Below are positions 1 to 5,065 of a stretch of DNA of 8,650 nucleotides, in pieces. The stretch is from Planctomycetota bacterium. Its GTDB lineage: Bacteria > Planctomycetota > UBA8742 > SKZP01 > JAIOTL01. The notes under the pieces are model-generated. The model did no database searches. It was not told the DNA's origin and saw nothing but the letters and a program-made list of their open reading frames with translations. Where the stretch lies: NCBI GenBank assembly GCA_021106775.1, contig JAIOTL010000449.1:1-8650 (forward strand). The letters run 5' to 3'. How positions within the stretch are numbered: the stretch's first letter is position 1; every line of letters begins with the position of its first letter. Both the position numbers and the translations under genes were made by a program.

Positions 1-25
1 ATTCCCGTTTTCACGGGAATGACAA
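1..25. repeat. Right half of a dispersed hairpin repeat, cut by the window edge
   Basis: Positions 1-8 (ATTCCCGT) and 13-20 (ACGGGAAT) are perfect inverted arms around a 4-base loop, followed by GACAA. The end GGAATGACAA (16-25) is identical to the right end of the complete element at 8560-8640, so both belong to one family whose stem sequence varies while the termini are kept. The 20-bp core fits the pattern ATTCCC-N8-GGGAAT, the format of the neisserial dRS3 repeat. That is a similarity of format, not evidence of relationship. Confidence 0.7.
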
Positions 26-40
26 CCCTTCGAAACTTGC

Positions 41-69
41 TTGACAGTGTACTACCTATTCAGTATTAA
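41..69 (+). promoter_or_regulatory. Possible sigma-70 promoter (TTGACA / TATTAA)
   Basis: A perfect -35 hexamer TTGACA (41-46) is followed after 17 bases by TATTAA (64-69), four of six matches to TATAAT. The -10 lies inside an imperfect dyad at 59-80 (TTCAG-T-ATTAA-A-TTAAT-CTGAA), which could be an operator or a chance AT-rich palindrome. The nearest downstream gene starts about 200 bases away, with a dispersed repeat between them, so this site may be decayed or may drive a longer leader. Confidence 0.3.
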
Positions 70-110
70 ATTAATCTGAAGTATGAAAGTGACTAATCGA
101 TGGACTTCCT

Positions 111-155
111 TAGATTGCTTCGTCAGTCGCTTACGCTCCCTCCTCGCAATGACAC
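111..155. repeat. Second dispersed-type repeat (GATTGCTTCG ... CGCAATGACA)
   Basis: The segment begins GATTGCTTCG (113-122) and ends TCGCAATGACA (about 145-154). ATTGC (114-118) and GCAAT (146-150) form short inverted ends around a GTCGCTTACGCTCC-like core. Segments of this form are common as intergenic repeats in environmental bacterial genomes. Only one copy lies in this window, so the repeat call rests on recognising the form and on its non-coding position. Confidence 0.5.
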
Positions 156-213
156 GATTGGAGCTTTCTTTGCGAAAGATTGGAAGTTTTAGAGAAACAG
201 TATCACTGAATCC

Positions 214-241
214 GGTCAAGGCTTTTATTTGCATCTATAAT
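214..241 (+). promoter_or_regulatory. Probable promoter of the MazG-like gene
   Basis: A perfect TATAAT (236-241) lies just upstream of the gene, with a weak -35 (GGTCAA, 214-219) 16 bases before it. Transcription from here would start near 248 and give a leader of about 27 bases to the ATG at 275. That leader would contain the ribosome binding site at 264-268. Confidence 0.4.
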
Positions 242-263
242 TCGTAGAATGTGCTAAAAAAAA

Positions 264-268
264 TGGAG
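264..268 (+). promoter_or_regulatory. Ribosome binding site that decides the MazG-like start
   Basis: TGGAG at 264-268 lies six bases before ATG 275. The longer reading frame would start at GTG 251, which has no purine-rich site in front of it. ATG 263 is also unsupported, because it overlaps the site itself. Confidence 0.55.
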
Positions 269-274
269 AATGGG

Positions 275-583
275 ATGCAGCTTGATGAATGGCAAAAACT
301 TATTGAACGGATTTACCTTGAAAAGGACAAAAAACGCGGGCTCGCCTGGAGCTATGCCTGGCTTGTTGAGGAGGTCGGCGAACTTGGTGCGGAACTTCGG
401 AAACTTGACCTAAACGAGGAAAACGAAAAAATTAATTCCGAACATTTACACGAAGAATTCGCAGATTGTCTAGCATGGTTGTCAACCCTTGCATCCATGG
501 CAGGAATTCGTCTTGAGGATGTGAAAAAACGATACGAAAATGGTTGCCCTTATTGTCAACAAATCCCATGTGCATGTAAGTAA
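275..583 (+). CDS. MazG-like nucleotide pyrophosphohydrolase with C-terminal Cys cluster
   Basis: Small all-alpha MazG-family protein of 102 residues from ATG 275 (110 if GTG 251 is used). The family hydrolyses (d)NTPs to the monophosphate plus pyrophosphate in the cytoplasm, using magnesium. Visible motifs are E-x-x-E at E33/E36 within EEVGEL and E-x-x-D at E61/D64 within EEFADCLAW, the paired acidic helices that bind metal. The N-terminus (LDEWQKLIERIY) matches the usual first helix, which also supports the 275 start. The tail has C91, C94, C99 and C101 (CPYCQQIPCAC), a likely metal-binding tail seen on some short MazG homologues. The gene stands alone: its downstream neighbour is 276 bases away with its own regulatory-looking region. 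The family call is strong. The substrate (house-cleaning of damaged dNTPs or a specific NTP) is unknown. Confidence 0.88.
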   Translation: MQLDEWQKLIERIYLEKDKKRGLAWSYAWLVEEVGELGAELRKLDLNEENEKINSEHLHEEFADCLAWLSTLASMAGIRLEDVKKRYENGCPYCQQIPCACK

Positions 584-591
584 TTAAAACC

Positions 592-619
592 AATTGTGTG
601 CAAACAATTTCAGTTTTTT
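592..619 (+). terminator. Weak possible terminator after the MazG-like gene
   Basis: AATTGT (592-597) and ACAATT (604-609) can form a 6-bp stem with a 6-base loop, followed a few bases later by six T (614-619). The stem is AT-rich and the T run is not directly adjacent, so termination strength is doubtful. Confidence 0.3.
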
Positions 620-668
620 GAAGTACAATAAATATTGCTGAATCAATAAATCTATTGAATTATTCCAT

Positions 669-695
669 TTGACAATAATATCTACATAATAATAT
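669..695 (+). promoter_or_regulatory. Possible promoter upstream of the 860 gene
   Basis: TTGACA (669-674) is a perfect -35. The best -10 candidate is TAATAT (690-695) at a short 15-base spacing. A 12-base near-direct repeat (672-683 and 686-697, ending AATAATATCT) overlaps it. If used, transcription would run through the dyad array at 739-780 before reaching the gene at 860. Confidence 0.3.
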
Positions 696-738
696 CTGCA
701 GTTGAGAAATCTAGCTTTGCCCCCCAAAAAAGCAAAAT

Positions 739-780
739 ATCAACTCGTTTTGATGTAATTTTACATCAATTTATTTTGAT
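739..780. promoter_or_regulatory. Tandem ATCAA-N6-TTGAT dyads, operator-like
   Basis: Four half-sites alternate in orientation: ATCAA 739-743, TTGAT 750-754, ATCAA 765-769, TTGAT 776-780. They form two 16-bp dyads (739-754 and 765-780) that match at 13 of 16 positions and repeat with a period of 26 bases. Between them the two inner half-sites make a perfect 9-bp-arm palindrome, TTGATGTAATTTTACATCAA (750-769). Regular spacing and symmetry suggest cooperative binding by a dimeric regulator. The array is 80-120 bases upstream of the ATG at 860. The half-site resembles the FNR half-site TTGAT, but the spacing (6 and 10, not 4, and in the outward order for the N6 dyads) does not fit FNR. Confidence 0.45.
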
Positions 781-859
781 TTCTTAGATTTAGCCGATAT
801 TATTAATTTGGAATATAAATAAAAGCAATCTTTTTTAGCTTTGCTTTGCAGGAGTATCA

Positions 860-1786
860 ATGAACAGTCGAGAATTTGCCCATTTATTGCTTAATGAACA
901 CAAAATGTTTTCTCGAAATGAAATTATCGAAGAAGAATTAAGATTAGCGACAGTATATCTTGAACAACTTTTGATGCTTCATAAGTTCATCGATTTCCTA
1001 AAAGACCAAAACAACATCGATAAAAACCTCAAGAAAATTCAAATATATAATTTCACACGCATCATCGAGGGCTTTGTTACCGCTAACCACATGCTTGACG
1101 CACGGTATTACAATTCGGCATTAACGGAACTTCGCAATAATTATGAAACTCTGAATATAATCAAACTTATTACTGTTAAGCCAAATTACCTGAAATTATA
1201 CCTTTCACAAGATTCATCAAAGATTCTGAACGAATTTCAGCCAATGAACGTAAGAAAGGAAATTGGTAAGCAACCTTATGATGTTCTTCACAATTTCTTG
1301 ATATCGTATTACACGCATCCTTTCTATACCGGCAATGAGTTTCTTTTGTCAGTTGATATTAAGTCCGAAGGTGACCAAGGCATGGCAACAAGAATTTTTC
1401 ATCCTACGCTTGATATTGTCGTGGCGTTGCTGATTCTTGTATCTTACACTCATATGTATTATCAAGCGTCAACGGGTTTCGGCGGAGATTCGCTGATTCC
1501 ATCCGACAAAGACAATATCGTTATGATGTTTTCCAATGTCGAGCGATTCATGAAGAAATACTACGAGCAGGTCAAAGACCATAGATTCTTCTCAACAGTT
1601 ATTGATGATTTCTTTATGTCGTTTACAAACATTATGCAGACTACAAAAATGCGTAAAATTGATAAAATCGATATCGAGAATCTGAAGAAGACGGTAAAAG
1701 ATATGCCGCGAAATAAAGCTGGATCAATGTATGAAATTTATGAACCTGAGGTTGTTGAAGACGAAGATAACGACCGCATCCGATAG
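860..1786 (+). CDS. Uncharacterised helical protein, possibly HEPN/DUF5677-like
   Basis: A 308-residue protein I do not recognise. The start is well supported: AGGAG at 850-854, five bases before ATG 860. It has no signal peptide and no clear membrane segment, although 185-200 (IVVALLILVSYTHMYY) is hydrophobic enough to be a buried helix. Predicted mostly alpha-helical, with charged helices at 20-50 and 220-245 and an acidic tail (EPEVVEDEDNDR, 295-306). Residues 81-104 (ARYYNSALTELRNNYETLNIIKLI) followed by YDVLHNFLISYYTHPF (140-155) loosely resemble the Arg/Glu helix and later Tyr/Ser/His helix of DUF5677/AbiV-type helical proteins. That is inference only, since the classic HEPN R-x4-6-H is not present there. 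The gene stands alone, with a complex upstream region (739-780) that suggests regulated expression. It is convergent with the phosphoesterase gene. Confidence 0.75.
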   Translation: MNSREFAHLLLNEHKMFSRNEIIEEELRLATVYLEQLLMLHKFIDFLKDQNNIDKNLKKIQIYNFTRIIEGFVTANHMLDARYYNSALTELRNNYETLNIIKLITVKPNYLKLYLSQDSSKILNEFQPMNVRKEIGKQPYDVLHNFLISYYTHPFYTGNEFLLSVDIKSEGDQGMATRIFHPTLDIVVALLILVSYTHMYYQASTGFGGDSLIPSDKDNIVMMFSNVERFMKKYYEQVKDHRFFSTVIDDFFMSFTNIMQTTKMRKIDKIDIENLKKTVKDMPRNKAGSMYEIYEPEVVEDEDNDRIR

Positions 1787-1847
1787 CAAGTTTTGCATAA
1801 AGTCAGCCGTTTAATTGTGTTTCCAAGTATTTTATTGAGTTAACTCC

Positions 1848-1872
1848 GTGTGGATAAACCCGCATTTTCTTT
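1848..1872 (+). terminator. Weak possible terminator after the 860 gene
   Basis: TGTGG (1849-1853) pairs with CCGCA (1860-1864) with one G-T wobble, and TTTTCTTT follows at once (1865-1872). The stem is short. The rest of the 1787-1933 convergent gap holds a 10-bp palindrome GAGTTAACTC (1837-1846) and no other strong signal. Confidence 0.3.
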
Positions 1873-1933
1873 CGTCCATAAGTATTGACATCGTAAATCT
1901 GGAAGGCTGTGTGCTTTGTTTATAATTCCACAA

Positions 1934-2659
1934 TTAACGTCCGTGGTACAATCTTTCCGCCAGAATATCGGGCATACCTGCATCCAGAATCTTTTGAGCA
2001 GCTTTTTCAACATCATATTCAAGTCTGTGAATTTGCACTTTATCTTCCTCATCATCATAAATCGCAAACGCAGCCTTAGGATTCTCATCGCGTGGTTGAC
2101 CGACGGAACCAACGTTTATCAGAACCTTCTCAAAACCCTTCATGTCAATTTCCTGCTGCATTGAGTAGGAAACTGCAGGTCCTGAGAAAAAAGTAATTGG
2201 AACATGCGAATGTCCGAGGAAGCAGACGCGTGTTTTCAGAGTTTCAAGCGAAAGATGCGCATCATAGCTCGTTTGAATATAATCGAACATGTCAGGAAAA
2301 TTCAGACTGCCATGAACAAGTGTAATATTATCATTGTAAATGTTGACAAGTTTTATCGAATTCAACCACTCTATCCATTGTTTGCCTACCGCTTCACGTG
2401 TCCAGAGTACCGCTTGTTTCGCATATGAATTGAAAAATTCAACATCAAGCTTACCAGCAACCGCATGGTCATGGTTACCTGCAACCAGGGGAACGTCCAA
2501 TTCGTTGATAATTTCGATACATTCCTTAGGATTCGCGCCATAGCCAACAACATCACCAACAGACAGAAACTGCTTTGCACCCTGTCCCTCAGCGAATTCA
2601 ATCACTGTTTGCAATGCTTCTAGGTTTGCGTGAATATCTCCAAGTACAGCGTATTTCAC
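1934..2659 (-). CDS. Calcineurin-like metallophosphoesterase (YfcE/COG0639 type)
   Basis: A 241-residue cytoplasmic two-metal phosphoesterase. All family motifs are present: D8-x-H10 (GDIHAN), G35-D36 followed by VVGYG, G61-N-H-D64, H116-G117 and G149-H150-S-H152. The C-terminal half contains the usual INVGSVGQPRD strand-turn. The length is normal for a single-domain family member. Such proteins hydrolyse phosphodiesters or phosphomonoesters. The exact substrate (cyclic nucleotide, Ap4A, phosphoprotein) is not predictable from sequence. The start is GTG at 2657-2659 with AAGGAG nine bases upstream. That site overlaps the stop codon of the permease gene, so the two are co-transcribed and probably translationally coupled. 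The hydrolase fold call is very secure; the physiological role is open. Confidence 0.93.
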   Translation of the reverse strand: MKYAVLGDIHANLEALQTVIEFAEGQGAKQFLSVGDVVGYGANPKECIEIINELDVPLVAGNHDHAVAGKLDVEFFNSYAKQAVLWTREAVGKQWIEWLNSIKLVNIYNDNITLVHGSLNFPDMFDYIQTSYDAHLSLETLKTRVCFLGHSHVPITFFSGPAVSYSMQQEIDMKGFEKVLINVGSVGQPRDENPKAAFAIYDDEEDKVQIHRLEYDVEKAAQKILDAGMPDILAERLYHGR

Positions 2660-2668
2660 GGAATCTCA

Positions 2669-2674
2669 CTCCTT
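2669..2674 (-). promoter_or_regulatory. AAGGAG ribosome binding site overlapping the permease stop
   Basis: On the minus strand, TAAGGAG combines the TAA stop of the permease (2675-2673) with the Shine-Dalgarno site (2674-2669) for the GTG start at 2659, spacing nine bases. This supports the unusual GTG start and suggests ribosomes ending the permease can reinitiate on the phosphoesterase. Confidence 0.75.
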
Positions 2675-3485
2675 AGTTAAAATCTCTGCGATTCAAGATC
2701 CATATTCCCGGAAGTAGAAAAATTATTGTGTACAAAACACCAGCCAACGTTCCCGCAATAATATATGAAAATGGAACCACATTCTGTCCCCAGTAGAAAC
2801 CGGTTATATCAAATATTTGAAAATCAGGCAAAATATTTACTAAAGTTGAAACAATATAAACATCATTAAACATATAATCAAGCCAATCGTTGAGATGTCC
2901 TACAAAGAAAAGAAATATGCCCATGATTGAATTGCCAACAACTGGCAGAAACACAGAACCTGTGATTAATGCGGAAGTTAAAATGAGATTCTGCAGTAAC
3001 AGCATGTAAGCTGATTGAAAGATAAACGGTGCTTCAACGTTAAGAATACCCCAAAAACCTGCATTCTGATAAAGATATGAACCGTTGACACCCTGAATGC
3101 TGTGCCAGAAATAAAACGAAATGATTAATGAAATCGAAATAAGCAGATGAAACAGAAAAATCGTGAGCGATACACCGAAAAATTTACCTAGAATAAGACT
3201 GGTTCGTGATATCGGCTTTGACATCAGCACTAAAACTGTTTTGTTTTCAATCTCTGCGCTTATTGCCTTCAAAGCTCCGAAGATGGCGATAATCAAACCA
3301 CCAAGCTCAAATGTTGACACACCAAGAGAAAATAACAGATTTTTTTCCTCACCAATTGCGAATACGGTTAAGGTTGGAAGAGCCAGCGTAATCAGTATGC
3401 CAGCGATGAAAATTATCCAGATGCTCGGTTGCCTCCGAATTTCTTTGAATGTTGAGAAAACAATGGCGAAAAATGCTCTGTGCAT
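2673..3485 (-). CDS. ABC-2 type transporter permease
   Basis: A 270-residue inner-membrane protein with about six hydrophobic segments, near 22-42, 54-74, 102-124, 156-178, 182-198 and 238-260. After the second segment it has the ABC-2 hallmark: AEIENKTV (77-84), then SKPISRTSLILGKFFG (89-104), matching the family pattern E-x-x-T-x-x-x-L-x-x-x-P-x-SR followed by GK. Proteins of this kind normally pair with an ABC ATPase to export a lipid, polysaccharide or drug, or act in ABC-based envelope processes. No ATPase gene adjoins it here: the upstream gene on this strand is a hydrolase behind a terminator, and the downstream gene is a phosphoesterase. ATG 3485 is the only reasonable start, because an in-frame stop lies about 20 bases upstream. 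It lacks a clear Shine-Dalgarno site, so it may be weakly translated. Confidence 0.85.
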   Translation of the reverse strand: MHRAFFAIVFSTFKEIRRQPSIWIIFIAGILITLALPTLTVFAIGEEKNLLFSLGVSTFELGGLIIAIFGALKAISAEIENKTVLVLMSKPISRTSLILGKFFGVSLTIFLFHLLISISLIISFYFWHSIQGVNGSYLYQNAGFWGILNVEAPFIFQSAYMLLLQNLILTSALITGSVFLPVVGNSIMGIFLFFVGHLNDWLDYMFNDVYIVSTLVNILPDFQIFDITGFYWGQNVVPFSYIIAGTLAGVLYTIIFLLPGIWILNRRDFN

Positions 3486-3541
3486 ACTGCAACCACAATA
3501 ATGTTAAATATAAAACATATTATTTGTACAGAATTTGCGCG

Positions 3542-3555
3542 TTTTGTATACAAAA
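3542..3555. promoter_or_regulatory. Perfect 14-bp palindrome TTTTGTATACAAAA
   Basis: A perfect palindrome lies 57 bases upstream of the permease start. It shares its A/T run with the T tract of the terminator at 3552-3584. It could be an operator for the permease operon or simply part of the terminator tail. No convincing -35/-10 pair was found beside it. Confidence 0.3.
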
Positions 3556-3584
3556 AAATCCTCCGAACTGTATGCACGAAGGAT
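3552..3584 (-). terminator. Rho-independent terminator of the TPR-hydrolase gene
   Basis: Read on the minus strand, ATCCTTCG (3584-3577) pairs with CGGAGGAT (3565-3558): eight pairs with one G-U wobble and an 11-base loop, followed directly by a run of T (3558-3552 are A on the plus strand). It lies just after the stop codon at 3608. It separates the TPR-hydrolase gene from the permease operon, so the permease needs its own promoter in 3486-3551. Confidence 0.75.
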
Positions 3585-3607
3585 GTTTTCATTTTTATGA
3601 TGGTTTG

Positions 3608-4840
3608 TTAATCTGTTTTTTCCTTGGTTTCTTCCTTTGGTTTAACCGGAAATTCAGCATCAGGTACTTCATCTTTTACATCCATGCCACGAACATATTT
3701 ATTAATCCAATATATCATGTAATCGTTTACATCAGGAGAGAAGCTGTGATTTGATGCAACAAGTTTCAGTGTGCAGTCCACTCCAGCATCTTTGAGAAGC
3801 TTTGTCGGAATAATTGATGCTTCAGGTTTTACTCTGTTGTCCTCGTTACCGTGAAGGAGGAAAACTTTAACCTTATTCTCAATGACTTTCTTGTAATATT
3901 CTTCGGTTTGGAATTTTTCATCGAGCCATCCTGCATAAGCTACATATGCTTCAATACGTTCAGGACGCATGAAACCGCAAGTGTTTGCAAGACCTGCACC
4001 CTGGCTGTGTCCAAAGATGAAAACTTTCTCACCTTTAACACGGTATTGTTTTTTCGCATCGTCAACGCAAGCAAAAACCCAGTTTACCGCCTGTTCCATC
4101 ATTCCAGCCCAGTATTTTTCTTCAACTTCCTCTCCGTCGTAATATGCTGAGTAACCTGCCTTTTTTGCACCAAGAAAGATAGATGTGGCAGCATAAGGAT
4201 AACGAGGAGCAATGTAAATCACATCATCTCTGCCCCATTTGTCCGAAAGTCTGCCATGACCAAGTTCAGTTGAACCCCAGCCATGCAGAATTACAACAAG
4301 CGGATATTTTTTCTCGGATTTCTCATAATCAGGCGGAAGCATCGCGATGTATGTCCCCATGCGTTTTAGCTCTATATATCTGCGTATGTAACCTTCAGGT
4401 CCGTCAACTTTTGCAACATTCAGCTTGCAGCGTTCTACTGCTGCCTTGAACCGTTCATGCTCCCAGATAATTTTCAGGTCCTCATCACTCATTGCATGCA
4501 AACCATCGCTCCACCCGCTGTCAACGGAAGTTTCAAACGCATCAAGAGCATCTTCAGCATTGCCTGCAAGCCCGTAACTGCATGCAAGATTGTACCACGA
4601 GCTTGTGTCCCTTGGGTCTGCTTCAACCCAACGTTTTAGATAATAAATTGAATTCACCCAGTCCTGCTTAGCATAATACATCATACCAAGGTCTTTCCAC
4701 GAAGGTGATAATTCGCGAGGTTTGTACTCGCCTTTGGTTTTTTCCCCTGCTTTTTCTCCTGTTTTTTCTCCATCCTGTGCAATCGCAATGATAGCGAAGG
4801 AAACAAGCATCAAAATCAACAGAGAATGACGAAATTTCAT
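3608..4840 (-). CDS. Secreted TPR and alpha/beta-hydrolase protein (esterase/peptidase-like)
   Basis: A 410-residue exported protein. Residues 1-21 are a Sec signal peptide ending in AIA before Q22. A Lys/Glu-rich linker with GEKT-like repeats (24-38) follows. Residues 45-139 form TPR helices (DPRDTSSWYNLACSYG at 75-90) with the tail SVDSGWSDGLHAMSDEDL (105-122). Residues 160-385 form an alpha/beta-hydrolase domain with oxyanion-type HGWG (186-189), nucleophile elbow GHSQG (277-281, Ser279), likely acid Asp334 in HGNEDNRV, and His365 in ASNHSF, giving a full catalytic triad. The fold is closest in form to the phospholipase/carboxylesterase and PHB-depolymerase-like esterases. An acylpeptide-type peptidase is also possible. 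The tail is charged (KPKEETKEKTD). AGGAG lies five bases before ATG 4840. The gene diverges from the PDZ-metallopeptidase gene and shares its TPR module. The substrate is unknown. Confidence 0.88.
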   Translation of the reverse strand: MKFRHSLLILMLVSFAIIAIAQDGEKTGEKAGEKTKGEYKPRELSPSWKDLGMMYYAKQDWVNSIYYLKRWVEADPRDTSSWYNLACSYGLAGNAEDALDAFETSVDSGWSDGLHAMSDEDLKIIWEHERFKAAVERCKLNVAKVDGPEGYIRRYIELKRMGTYIAMLPPDYEKSEKKYPLVVILHGWGSTELGHGRLSDKWGRDDVIYIAPRYPYAATSIFLGAKKAGYSAYYDGEEVEEKYWAGMMEQAVNWVFACVDDAKKQYRVKGEKVFIFGHSQGAGLANTCGFMRPERIEAYVAYAGWLDEKFQTEEYYKKVIENKVKVFLLHGNEDNRVKPEASIIPTKLLKDAGVDCTLKLVASNHSFSPDVNDYMIYWINKYVRGMDVKDEVPDAEFPVKPKEETKEKTD

Positions 4841-4888
4841 AATAACTCCTGAGAAAATGACAAAAAAATATCAGAAAATATAAATCAT

Positions 4889-4915
4889 ATAATAATTAAA
4901 CTGTGAAATCGTAAA
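4889..4915 (-). promoter_or_regulatory. Possible promoter for the TPR-hydrolase gene
   Basis: On the minus strand, TTTACG (4915-4910, four of six to TTGACA) is followed after 15 bases by TATTAT (4894-4889, five of six to TATAAT), about 50 bases upstream of the ATG at 4840. The spacing is short and the region is very AT-rich, so chance matches are likely. Confidence 0.25.
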
Positions 4916-4955
4916 CAGCGAAAAGTATTATTTTACTTTCAAAAAATATTATTAT

Positions 4956-5032
4956 TTGTCGTTTTGCTGAATTATAATTTCATCAAGAGATAACCGCAAA
5001 AGTTTGCTTCAAACAAACATTTAATGTATGAG
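4956..5032 (+). promoter_or_regulatory. Possible promoter zone of the PDZ-metallopeptidase gene
   Basis: A perfect TATAAT (4973-4978) lies about 90 bases before the ATG at 5066, but it has no matching -35 at normal spacing. A second candidate pairs TTGCTT (5004-5009) with TATGAG (5027-5032) at 17 bases. The 4841-5065 divergent gap is otherwise AT-rich with no strong symmetric operator. The ribosome binding site GGAGG (5056-5060) sits five bases before the start codon. Confidence 0.3.
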
Positions 5033-5065
5033 TATTAATTACAGAAATTTTATCTGGAGGAAAGA

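Noticed and set aside
52..234. 60-codon open frame on the minus strand
   Set aside because: It runs across the dispersed repeat and promoter-like sites, has no ribosome binding site and has a composition unlike the real genes.
251..274. GTG start at 251 for the MazG-like gene
   Set aside because: No ribosome binding site precedes it. ATG 275 has TGGAG at good spacing and begins exactly at the conserved first helix.
750..769. FNR/CRP-type binding site
   Set aside because: TTGAT and ATCAA half-sites are present, but the 10-base spacing differs from the 4-base FNR spacing, so only a generic operator call is justified.
739..780. CRISPR-like short repeats
   Set aside because: Only two 16-bp units with a 10-base interval are present, with no spacers of normal length and no cas genes.
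3163..3754. Two overlapping plus-strand open frames opposite the permease and hydrolase genes
   Set aside because: They are antisense to well-supported genes, have no recognisable domain and cross the terminator at 3552-3584.
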